From positions 1 to 50,578 of the forward strand of contig NZ_JAOQAH010000033.1 in the NCBI RefSeq assembly GCF_025963695.1: DNA of 50,578 nt. Direction: 5' to 3'. Both the position numbers and the translations under genes were made by a program. Below, piece by piece: positions 28,201 to 35,296 of this stretch. The notes under the pieces were generated by a model. It was not told where the DNA came from, searched no databases, and was given only the letters and a program-made list of their open reading frames with translations. The stretch is from Segetibacter sp. (GTDB taxonomy: Bacteria; Bacteroidota; Bacteroidia; Chitinophagales; Chitinophagaceae). Position 1 is the stretch's first letter, and each line of letters starts with the position of its first letter.

Positions 28201-28425
28201 CCTTAATCTATAATTGCCACTGTTGTCAGAAACGGTACCATTGTTAGTTCCCTTTGCCACGACTGAAACACCAGAAATTCCGTTTGGATTTTCAGTAGAA
28301 GTAACAGTGCCCGATATGGACATAGTGCCGGTAGGCTGCGCTATTAATAGGTTACATTTCAAAACAAAAATCACGATAAAGATGCCCAGTTTTAAGGGGA
28401 AACCGTGGTTGAATTTTTCTTTCAT
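25234..28425 (-). CDS. SusC/RagA-family TonB-dependent outer-membrane transporter
   Basis: A 1063-residue TonB-dependent porin. After the signal peptide (to about 30, LLIAQ) comes a carboxypeptidase-regulatory-like domain (about 35-110, GTVSDNSGNYRLRVPNKATL), a TonB-box-like LNEVVVVGYGTQKKRDLTGS and the plug (about 130-270, IQILKDASATAIYGSRGANG). The beta-barrel follows, ending in NPRVFTLGARLSF with the terminal aromatic residue. It imports oligosaccharides across the outer membrane with its SusD partner 24 bp downstream. It sits 37 bp after the isomerase gene, so uptake and catabolism are probably co-expressed. Confidence 0.96.
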   Translation of the reverse strand: MKEKFNHGFPLKLGIFIVIFVLKCNLLIAQPTGTMSISGTVTSTENPNGISGVSVVAKGTNNGTVSDNSGNYRLRVPNKATLVFSSTGFQTREITVGDNPVIDVQMEVASTLLNEVVVVGYGTQKKRDLTGSIVNLTAKDLTLSPSASFDQMMQGKVPGAQIVQTSGAPGGNVNVIIRGISSITGGNSPLYVIDGFAIGTGGGGADLTSFNSSSYSASGIAGSSGINRINPLSTINPADIESIQILKDASATAIYGSRGANGVVIITTKRGKQGGKANITLDVSTGLQELARKLDLLSPGEYAEFVANGRDNAWVFAGGNANDPNNVRSTATRVKPAFRNPGSIPNEGTDWQDVIFRKAMVQNYQLAASGGSRDVKYYVSGNYFNQEGIIIGSDFKKFGLRTNIDARISDRIKFGGSFNSSYSYGNFARAEGHLQHRGLISTALASDPTIPLYDTDGNFYSEFSLPEGIPVEHPLMIAREFLDKRNVTNIFTNNYIDYEIAKGLVFKTSFGVNYSSSETRLWKSSKVGIATSRTGVATAGISKVRSLNYLNENTLNFRRTINNHEIDALAGFTVQKNSDDVVQAGASDFPTDEVAFLAAGNVTSGTNYISEWSMMSWFARMNYVFAGKYLVTGTVRQDGSSRFGANNKWGTFPSISLGYRISDEAFMKSVKFISNLKLRASYGIAGNNLISNYASQGLLGITRNINNGQVISGITPSSLSNANLTWEQSVQTNFGVDLSLLNDRINFTADIYRSHKKNLLLNVSLPAASGFSGSVQNIGELENKGVEFSVNTETIKSKAFNWTTSFNISANNNKVLALNGNAVRITNSDYQVSQVGLPISSFYLLNAIGVFQTAEEISKSPLQSPRVVPGDLKFEDVNNDGRITTADRKIVGNPWPDFTWGFDNKFNYKAFTLSVSINGSQGNEVYFQGGEINLNDAGVQNQLGMIADRWKSPSQPGNGLLPRAIRNDYAFTLSSSSRYMFDGSFVKIRDINLSYLFSPGVLTKLKVQSLSVFADITNAYIFTKYPSYDPEGSIGGDNLARSGIDYFAYPNPRVFTLGARLSF

Positions 28426-28462
28426 AAGGCAGTCGTTTTAAATTTATTATACAAGTTGTTTT

Positions 28463-29953
28463 TTAAGAGATAGTGACGGATTCTATATTCAGGTAATTAG
28501 CGATTTTGGTTATGGTGGCTGCATAATGACCTACGCCCAAAGCAAAGTGGTGTGTCGGACCTTCCTTTACCCACCTGTGTAGAAATGTGCGTACGTCGGG
28601 TTTAAAATATCCACGGGTGTTTGTATTACCGGTCGGCGGAATGGGTCCTTCAACTGATTCGCCCTCTGCAATTACGAATTTAAATTTGCCGTTGTAGGTA
28701 GAACTGATACTAAGTATTGTTATAGGACCCTCTTTAATTTTAAATTCAACCCCTGCGCCAAAACCAGGTTTTCCATGGTACTTCTTTAAACTTCTCAATA
28801 CCGGTCTGCCCTCTGCAATGGCGATATTATGAGGTCCGTCATGTCCTACCAATACAAAACCTTCCTTAAAGTCTACGGGGTGAAACTCGGCAAAACTTCC
28901 CCCTATACCTAGCCGATCCATTATCAACATTGCTATGCATGTCTTCAGATCAGACTCTCCGCACATAGGAAATCCAGCCCCTGTTAATAATGAATTTCCT
29001 ACAATAAGATTAGACATTACTAATCGTGTATTACTACCTTCTTCTCCATCGTAATAATAGGCTAACCCGTCTAATTTTTTATGCTCTACAAATTGCTCAA
29101 GCGCTACTGTTACCCTGGCTGAGGTCGTAAGGTCTGTGTCTTTTAGTTTTTCAGAAATTGGGTCCGAAATAGGATCAGGCGTATCAAAAAAATCGAGTAT
29201 CCTGTTTCTGGTAGCGTGCACATTTTCCTCATTTGCCCTTTCATAATGGGCTACTATTTCGTGTGCTTCGCACTGAATGATGTGGGCACCAAAATGCGCC
29301 GTTATCATGGTAGAGTCGGAATGCATATCAAGCATTGCTTCAATAGGATGACCGATGTGACCAATCCTTGCCGTCCTTAAATCGTGTAACACCTTTGCTA
29401 TCCCGCAATATTCATTAATTTCCAATTCAGCTTGCTCATCGTTATGCAGTGTCCCTACTATCATGTCCGGCACCTTCTTACCCATTCTTACCGCTACTCC
29501 TGCAAATTCGGGTAGCGCGCATATATCATCGTTGTACAACTGTTGATATGTTGAAGCATTCTCGTAATCCAATGCCTGGTCAGGTTGTAAAGCAACAAGA
29601 ACAATAGGCGTCTCTATGCTTTTAACAACAATGCCGAAAGTACTTGATGTAGCATAAGTGAGCATATCGCAAAAGATCAGGTCAAGATCTGCGGCTTTTA
29701 GTTGAGGAACCAGGTCGTATGCGCTTTGCACATTATCAACTAAACCAAAATCTATTACTTCTACCTCGTTCTTTGATACTTTCTCAATAAACACCTCCTG
29801 CTTAGCTTTCAACTGATCCAGTAAGCCGGGAAACTGGTCCCAATATTTGAAGTATCCAACTCCAAAAACACCTATTCTTGCTACTGTTTCTTTTCTCCTT
29901 TTAATTGCGCTGCCCAGGTGAACTGCAGGCATATTGTTGACTTGATTGATCAT
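28463..29953 (-). CDS. L-arabinose-isomerase-like sugar isomerase
   Basis: A 496-residue cytoplasmic protein, no signal peptide, close in length to AraA (about 500). The four catalytic/metal positions of the AraA fold can be placed in order: Glu333 in MCGESDLKT, Glu356 in SFAEFHPVDF, His371 in VGHDGPHN and His476 in GVGHYAATITKI. The N-terminal half (RIGVFGVGYFKYWDQFPG) is unlike classical AraA, so this is a divergent branch of the fucose/arabinose isomerase superfamily. It would convert an aldose to a ketose with a divalent metal. It lies 58 bp after an MFS sugar transporter and 37 bp before susC. Substrate is uncertain: arabinose is plausible given the GH127 gene nearby. No kinase gene is present in the window. 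Confidence 0.75.
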   Translation of the reverse strand: MINQVNNMPAVHLGSAIKRRKETVARIGVFGVGYFKYWDQFPGLLDQLKAKQEVFIEKVSKNEVEVIDFGLVDNVQSAYDLVPQLKAADLDLIFCDMLTYATSSTFGIVVKSIETPIVLVALQPDQALDYENASTYQQLYNDDICALPEFAGVAVRMGKKVPDMIVGTLHNDEQAELEINEYCGIAKVLHDLRTARIGHIGHPIEAMLDMHSDSTMITAHFGAHIIQCEAHEIVAHYERANEENVHATRNRILDFFDTPDPISDPISEKLKDTDLTTSARVTVALEQFVEHKKLDGLAYYYDGEEGSNTRLVMSNLIVGNSLLTGAGFPMCGESDLKTCIAMLIMDRLGIGGSFAEFHPVDFKEGFVLVGHDGPHNIAIAEGRPVLRSLKKYHGKPGFGAGVEFKIKEGPITILSISSTYNGKFKFVIAEGESVEGPIPPTGNTNTRGYFKPDVRTFLHRWVKEGPTHHFALGVGHYAATITKIANYLNIESVTIS

Positions 29954-30011
29954 AAAATTTTTAGTTTAAACATTTTTATAAATGAGATTTACTTCAATAG
30001 CAAAACAAGCA

Positions 30012-31238
30012 TTACATTGTTTGAAGCCTTACTAATTGAATTTTGGGAATAAAGACTATGAATAACACGAAAGCCAGAGGATACATTAAACCGCAAGCAA
30101 TCCAAATAGGCGAATAAGAATAGCTTTGTATAACTAAACCTATTAGAGGATTAATAATCAATCCGGAAATTGCACCTGCAGTACCTGATAAACCTACTAC
30201 AGTAGATGTACCTATACCACCGAAAATGTCTGATATTGATGTTATATAGTTAGTAATCCAAAAGCCGTGTGCAAACATTATTACGGCCATTAAAGCAACT
30301 GCAACCTGTGCTGAGGAAACAAAAGCAATCATTGGAGCAACGAGCGTAAGAGCAGCAGCTATGCCCATTACTGTTTTCCGGGCTCTGTTGATTGACACAC
30401 CCTTTTTTACAAGTTTATCAGAGAAAAAACCTCCGACTATATTTGATACCCCTAAGGCAAGGAAAGGAATCCAAAACAAGCTTCCTATGTTTTCGAAGGA
30501 GATGTTCCTCTGCTCATTCAAATACTTCGGCGTCCAGAACATTATGAAGTACAACACCGGATCGAGCAGAAACCGGATAAGAATAAAGGTTTGAGCTTGC
30601 TTATTTTTTAAAATGGTTGAAAAAGGAATGGCGCTTTTTGCTACAAGAGCTTCATTGTTCTGGTTTTGAACCCGCTTCTTAGCAGATGGTATCAAAAGCC
30701 ATCCAACGACCCAGACAATACCAATTAAACCAGGGATTACAAAACTCGATCGCCAACCTAGCTTCGAAGAAATAAATATGGTTAAGGGCGGGGCAATAAC
30801 GGCTCCAATCGCAGCACCGCCGATAGCGATGCCGTTAGCTAATCCCCTGTTTTTTTCATTGAACCATTCAAATACGGCTTTAGCTGCTCCGGGAAAACAT
30901 CCACCCTCTCCGGCGCCTAATAAAAAACGAAAGATTACCAGGTGATAGAAGTTACTAATAATACCATGAAGACTATTTGCGATAGACCACACGCCAACAG
31001 AAACCGCTAGCCCCTTTTTACTACCAAACTTGTCCATTAGCCTTCCGCCGATTGTAAACATCAAAGCATAGCTTATAAGAAAGCTTGTATTAACAATGCC
31101 GTATTGAAAATCCGTTACTTTAAATTCCTGTTGAATCTTAATTATTGTCATTGACAATACCTGGCGGTCTAAAAAACTTAATGCTGTTGCAGAAAATAAA
31201 AAAGCCAATACAACAAGAGGAATGTATTTTCGATTCAT
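30012..31238 (-). CDS. MFS sugar/hexuronate-type transporter (ACS family)
   Basis: A 12-helix major facilitator of about 408 residues. The ATG at 31238 (MNRKYIPLVVLAF) is chosen because the longer frame adds 20 poorly conserved residues and would place the start upstream of the predicted transcription start near 31261. Family motifs include FLDRQVLSMTIIKIQQEFKV near the start, GGRLMDKFGSKKG (MFS motif A), LGAGEGGCFPGAAKAVFEWF and NRGLANGIAIGGAAIGAVIA, as in hexuronate/anion:cation symporters such as ExuT. It should import a monosaccharide or sugar acid across the inner membrane. It is the first gene of the operon with the isomerase and SusCD, and is divergent from a GntR regulator. Confidence 0.88.
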   Translation of the reverse strand: MNRKYIPLVVLAFLFSATALSFLDRQVLSMTIIKIQQEFKVTDFQYGIVNTSFLISYALMFTIGGRLMDKFGSKKGLAVSVGVWSIANSLHGIISNFYHLVIFRFLLGAGEGGCFPGAAKAVFEWFNEKNRGLANGIAIGGAAIGAVIAPPLTIFISSKLGWRSSFVIPGLIGIVWVVGWLLIPSAKKRVQNQNNEALVAKSAIPFSTILKNKQAQTFILIRFLLDPVLYFIMFWTPKYLNEQRNISFENIGSLFWIPFLALGVSNIVGGFFSDKLVKKGVSINRARKTVMGIAAALTLVAPMIAFVSSAQVAVALMAVIMFAHGFWITNYITSISDIFGGIGTSTVVGLSGTAGAISGLIINPLIGLVIQSYSYSPIWIACGLMYPLAFVLFIVFIPKIQLVRLQTM

Positions 31239-31267
31239 AAAGCTTAACGCACTAAGGTTAGAGAGAT

Positions 31268-31299
31268 CAAACGTAAAGAAAAGAAGTCGAAAAAGCAAA
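31268..31299 (-). promoter_or_regulatory. Bacteroidota-type promoter for the MFS-isomerase-SusCD operon
   Basis: On the minus strand, TTTG (31296-31299) is followed after exactly 20 nt by TACGTTTG (31268-31275). This is a full match to the Bacteroidota -33 TTTG / -7 TAnnTTTG promoter. The predicted start of transcription lies about 25 bp before the chosen ATG. Confidence 0.6.
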
Positions 31300-31384
31300 A
31301 AAATAAATATTTTTTAAAGAAAAAACCATATTTGCATTAGGTTCGTACAATATCAGTATAAGCACTAGGTTGAATACGTTAAAA

Positions 31385-32149
31385 ATGAAATCGAAATTTA
31401 TCTCGTTAAGTGAAAATATAATTGAAAAAATCAAAGCAGGAGAATTGTTACCTGGCGATAAAATCCCTTCGGAGAACGAACTAATTAAAAAGTATAAGAT
31501 TAGTAATACTACGGCAAGAAAGATTTTATTGGAAATAGAAACGAAAGGCTGGGGAAGAAGGATTAAGGGCAAGGGAACGTTTGTATTAAACAAGACTCCG
31601 CAACATCAACTGGTAAGAACAATTGGGTCAATAGATGCAACCCGAAGAGGCTTTAACGATTACCTGATCGCCGAAGGCTTTACCCCAAAAAACATCATTC
31701 TTGAAAAGACTGTTTTGAAAGAAGGGATTTCTGCAGAAATTAACGGAAAACATTATATAATACAAGGACCCGTATTAAAAATTCACCAGTTGAGGTATGC
31801 TGATGATGAAGTAATGAAAGATGAAACCAGGTTTATCTCCTTGACATTGTGTCCTAAAATAGACCGCCTTTCAACAGAAATTTCTTATTTCAAAACTTAT
31901 GAAAGTAGTTATAAGCTTAAAATTAGCGACTTGAAGCAGTCTTTAAGTGTGGACATTTTTTCGCCTGAATCGACGTTAAATAACTTTGAAGGCAGTACTG
32001 CAATACCTGTTTTTATTTTAGACAGTGTTGTATTATGTAATCCCGACCAGGTAATTGAAGTAGAAAAATCGTACTACAGGGGCGATAAATACAAATTTTC
32101 TGTTATAGTAAACCCGGCTTATAATAAAATTGAAGAAGACAAAGGTTGA
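31385..32149 (+). CDS. GntR-family repressor with UTRA-like effector domain
   Basis: A 254-residue regulator. The ATG at 31385 is preferred over an in-frame TTG 15 bp upstream. The N-terminal winged helix shows the GntR pattern: ENIIEKIKAGELLPGDKIPS, ELIKKYKISNTTARKILLEI and GKGTFV. The remainder (about 85-254) fits a HutC-type UTRA ligand domain, with IHQLRYADDEVMKDETRFIS and a C-terminal VIEVEKSYYRGDKYKFSVIV. It is divergent from the MFS-isomerase-SusCD operon with 146 bp between the starts, the usual place for a repressor controlling its neighbour in response to a sugar or sugar phosphate. The operator was not identified. Confidence 0.9.
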   Translation: MKSKFISLSENIIEKIKAGELLPGDKIPSENELIKKYKISNTTARKILLEIETKGWGRRIKGKGTFVLNKTPQHQLVRTIGSIDATRRGFNDYLIAEGFTPKNIILEKTVLKEGISAEINGKHYIIQGPVLKIHQLRYADDEVMKDETRFISLTLCPKIDRLSTEISYFKTYESSYKLKISDLKQSLSVDIFSPESTLNNFEGSTAIPVFILDSVVLCNPDQVIEVEKSYYRGDKYKFSVIVNPAYNKIEEDKG

Positions 32150-32321
32150 AGATTGGTTCCGATGCTTTCCTTTTATTGTTGCTTTATTCTATTCGCTTTG
32201 TAGAAGACCAGTAAGCATTTTAAGTATGAAAGTGTCTTATAGCTATCTGTTACAATGCTCAAAATTACTTAGCACGTACCGGCCCATTCTTATCAAATGT
32301 TTGATCACCGAAATTTCAAAC

Positions 32322-33041
32322 TCATTTCAACTCCTGCAACGAGCTTATCTTTTGCCATATTAAATCAGCTATAGCAGCCATTCCTTTATCCGAAGGATGT
32401 TTGGCTACACCTTCATGTTCGAATTTTCCCAAAGCCATGTTAGCCGGGTCATCTGAAAGTTGACTTATTTTGAGGTAGCTGCAATTTCTGCTATTGCTTG
32501 CCGATTCAGTTATTTGATCGATTTTATCTGTTTTCCAAAAAGACGAGACACAGAGAACCTTAATTTTATTGTCCTTCTTTCTAAAGTAATCGATCAGACC
32601 TTCGTAGCAGAGTTTGAAGTTGTGTTTTTCAATCCATTCAGCCTTAACATTTTCTCCAATTCTTAATATAATCAGATCAGGATGTAATGCAAGGAGGCTA
32701 TCAAATTTAGATAGATCATATTCCCAAAAAGTTCTTTCAAAAGAGGCGATATTTTCAAAATCTACCGTTACAGATGGTGATACCTGTCTAAACTTCGCCT
32801 GGAGAATGTGTACGAAATCTTTGTCTTTAGAACTAGCTGCCATTCCCCAATCTCCATACCATCCAATATTTGGTGCAGGAGCATGGCGGGTAATACTATT
32901 TCCTAATATCAATACCCTTTTAATAGTGGCATTACTGTCAACTCTTTGTTCCCCTAAAACGGTACTGTTTACAGCAAATAATAATGTTATTTGAAGAAAC
33001 ATAATTATCATTACCCTTGGCTTTATCGACATCATTATCAT
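32322..33041 (-). CDS. Secreted SGNH-hydrolase-like protein
   Basis: About 239 residues from the ATG at 33041; a longer frame to 33125 adds 28 residues before a good signal peptide (MIIMFLQITLLFAVNSTVLG). SGNH blocks: VLILGNSIT (block I, Ser in GNSI), RIGENVKAEW (block III-like) and EHEGVAKHPSDKGMAAIADL (block V His). As in the other SGNH gene, the Asp three residues before the His is missing (VAKH). It probably acts as an esterase or lipase-like acyl hydrolase on a glycan. It is convergent with the GntR gene and separated from the GH99-like gene by a repeat copy, so it may have its own promoter. Confidence 0.72.
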   Translation of the reverse strand: MIMMSIKPRVMIIMFLQITLLFAVNSTVLGEQRVDSNATIKRVLILGNSITRHAPAPNIGWYGDWGMAASSKDKDFVHILQAKFRQVSPSVTVDFENIASFERTFWEYDLSKFDSLLALHPDLIILRIGENVKAEWIEKHNFKLCYEGLIDYFRKKDNKIKVLCVSSFWKTDKIDQITESASNSRNCSYLKISQLSDDPANMALGKFEHEGVAKHPSDKGMAAIADLIWQKISSLQELK

Positions 33042-33183
33042 ACTTTGGAAATATAAATTTGGCTGGAGAAATAGAATAAACCAACAGAGGAATTTTCTTA
33101 GCTCTGAAGCTGATCCCGATACCACTTTAAAGTTCTTAAGCAGACCTAATTTCTATCTGATCCGGACCAATAGAAAAACAATT

Positions 33184-33207
33184 GTACAAGTGAGTGACAC
33201 AACAATG
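33184..33207 (+). repeat. Interspersed repeat copy
   Basis: AAGTGAGTGACACAACAATG next to GTAC, one base different from the main core. It is preceded by AATAGAAAA and followed by GCCGGCAACCAAAA, the two flanking blocks seen in the palindromic copy. It lies between the SGNH and GH99-like genes. Confidence 0.8.
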
Positions 33208-33309
33208 CTGAATAAAAATGCAACTGCCGGCAACCAAAATCTTCTTAAGAAACTACAATAATGTGCTCTCTTTTATTTTCGGCCGTCTTTCGATATATGA
33301 TCCCAAAGA

Positions 33310-34389
33310 CTATTTTTTCTTCAAAGCCTTTTTAACACCTAACGAAGGATTTAATCCTGTTTTTCCAGGTGTTAACCATGCACCTTCCCCGTTTTCATTC
33401 CAGGCATATAGCAATCCTATCTTTTCGTGCGGAAGTACACCTGGATTATTTTTCATCCAATCTACTAATCCTGTTACCGAGTTTTTTACAGACTCATCGT
33501 TAAAGCCTGTAAAATAGGGCTTTTCTGAATACATGTTTTTTGCATTAGACCATGGACGAGGATCCCATCCGACCGTCGAAACCGGGATATATTTAAGCGA
33601 AGTTGCCTTACCCAGTACATCCCAATGTTTTTGTTCGCTAACCTGCATTTTTTCTATAGGAATTGCCTGCTCTTTTCCTACAAAACCAAGACTATGGTAA
33701 TTATAGCCTGTAATCAGGTCAGCTCCACAAGCTTCAGCGATCTTGATTCCTGCAGGCGACCCCTCGCAAATAGCGATTGTTACTCCGGGAAGTCCACGAC
33801 TAACTGCATATTGTCTTAACGATTCAAAAGCAGCTTTAACTGCTTCGGGTGAACCAAATCTTTTTACCAGCGACCCATGCTCGAAAAAAATCAATAGTGG
33901 CTTTCCTCCGGTTTTAAGATATTGTGGGTGTTTAAATTCATTTACCCACATTTCTTTGGCATTATCCCAATCTTCGGGTCCCACTTCGTGCCCTGCATGA
34001 TTTGCTACTAACAAACAATATTCAAGCTTTTTTACATTTTTAGACACTTTGTAAAAGTCTAAGGCCTGGTTGAGTAAAAGCTTCTCTGTCTTGCTGTAAT
34101 ACCAACAAAAACTAAAGAATGAAAGACCAACATCTGCTGCTAATTTTACCTGCTCATTTACAATTTTAGGAGTGCTTGTTACCCATCCCCATTTGGGTTC
34201 CCTGTCAGGATAGTTCGTTTTCAGATCGTCGGTGATGTGAAACGATTTGCCACTCCAACCATCAAAATAATACGCACCTATTTTTGGAGCAGTCGTTTGT
34301 GCAGAAGAGTAGTTAGCGGCTAAAAAAAGAAAAACGATTACATGTGTCAGTGATAAACACGAGATGATTTTATATTTCAAAACAAGCAA
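33310..34389 (-). CDS. GH99-like / WbsX-type secreted protein
   Basis: A 359-residue protein with a signal peptide (1-31, ending YSSAQ). It begins APKIGAYYFDGWSGK and continues with GLSFFSFCWYYSKTEKLLLN, GKPLLIFFEHGSL and LLYAWNENGEGAWLTP. This pattern is that of the glycoside-hydrolase-99-like WbsX family, a (beta/alpha)8 barrel seen in polysaccharide loci. The start is TTG at 34389: an in-frame stop lies 6 bp upstream and no ATG precedes the signal peptide. It is 24 bp downstream of the EEP-family gene, so it is in the GH127 operon. Activity on an alpha- or beta-mannoside-like linkage is only a guess. Confidence 0.75.
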   Translation of the reverse strand: MLVLKYKIISCLSLTHVIVFLFLAANYSSAQTTAPKIGAYYFDGWSGKSFHITDDLKTNYPDREPKWGWVTSTPKIVNEQVKLAADVGLSFFSFCWYYSKTEKLLLNQALDFYKVSKNVKKLEYCLLVANHAGHEVGPEDWDNAKEMWVNEFKHPQYLKTGGKPLLIFFEHGSLVKRFGSPEAVKAAFESLRQYAVSRGLPGVTIAICEGSPAGIKIAEACGADLITGYNYHSLGFVGKEQAIPIEKMQVSEQKHWDVLGKATSLKYIPVSTVGWDPRPWSNAKNMYSEKPYFTGFNDESVKNSVTGLVDWMKNNPGVLPHEKIGLLYAWNENGEGAWLTPGKTGLNPSLGVKKALKKK

Positions 34390-34413
34390 TTTTTAGTGTA
34401 GATAAAGAGGAAA

Positions 34414-35277
34414 CTACCGCGTCATTTTTATTACGGCTAATACAGGCAAATGATCAGAATAATACCTTCCCTCCTGTTGATCGGTTATGGTTACGTGTTG
34501 AAAAACCTGTACTTTCTTATTGACGAATATGTAATCGATTTTTGCTCTTAGCGGCTGGTAGCTGACACGAAAGCCACTTGAAGTATTAACGGGGCCATAG
34601 TGTGGCGTTGAACTAATATGGATTGCATCCTGTAATTTCTTGTTATCAATTATTGTCTTATAGGCAATAGATGATGGTGTGGAATTGAAATCGCCTGTGA
34701 GAATTACCGGTGATTTTTTGGCAATTGAATCAATCTGGTAGTTTAAGATTTCAGAACTTTTCTGCCTTGCAATGTTTCCAATATGATCGAAATGGGTATT
34801 AAAGAAGAAAAATTGCACGCCTGATTTTTTATCCTTGAATTTGCACCACGACGCCGTTCTTGGATACATCGCATCCCAACTTTTACTTTCTTTTACGTAA
34901 GGGGTTTCTGAAAACCAGAACGTACCGGAATCGAGCAGCTGATACTTATCTGATCTGTAAAATATAGCTGTATATTCTCCACCCTTACCTGATATCCGGG
35001 GAACGCCATACCATTTATATTGCGGCATTCTTTCCCTTAAATCAACGATCTGGTCTACAACCGCCTCTTGCAAACCCACTATATCAGCCTGGTGATATTT
35101 CATCAATGAAGCCACATTATCCTTCCGATACTCCCAACCATTAATACTATCAATTGTATTTTTATAGCGAATGTTGTAGGTCATCACTCTCATTTCCGGG
35201 GTTGCCTGCGCATATACTTTCGGCGCAAAAACAAAAGCAAGACAACCGATGATTAACTGAATTCTCAAATATGTCAT
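34414..35277 (-). CDS. Secreted endonuclease/exonuclease/phosphatase-family protein
   Basis: About 287 residues from the ATG at 35277. A longer frame to 35421 overlaps the GH127 gene and is not used. Signal peptide (about 1-23, PKVYAQ). EEP-fold motifs are complete: MTYNIRY (metal-binding Asn), IVGLQEA (Glu), TGDFNSTP (Asp/Asn), and YYSDHLPVLAVI (Asp-His pair). Such enzymes hydrolyse phosphodiesters or phosphomonoesters. In glycan loci they are often exported, of unknown substrate. It is 19 bp after the GH127 gene and 24 bp before the GH99-like gene. It may remove phosphate groups from the substrate or scavenge DNA. Confidence 0.85.
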   Translation of the reverse strand: MTYLRIQLIIGCLAFVFAPKVYAQATPEMRVMTYNIRYKNTIDSINGWEYRKDNVASLMKYHQADIVGLQEAVVDQIVDLRERMPQYKWYGVPRISGKGGEYTAIFYRSDKYQLLDSGTFWFSETPYVKESKSWDAMYPRTASWCKFKDKKSGVQFFFFNTHFDHIGNIARQKSSEILNYQIDSIAKKSPVILTGDFNSTPSSIAYKTIIDNKKLQDAIHISSTPHYGPVNTSSGFRVSYQPLRAKIDYIFVNKKVQVFQHVTITDQQEGRYYSDHLPVLAVIKMTR

Positions 35278-35296
35278 CAAATTTTTCTTTAATAAT

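Noticed and set aside
31320..31345. Promoter for the GntR gene around CATATTTG
   Set aside because: Only a partial match to TAnnTTTG and no convincing -33 box at the right distance.
33042..33125. Extended N-terminus of the SGNH protein
   Set aside because: The extra 28 residues precede a normal signal peptide and would put it internally, so the later ATG was chosen.
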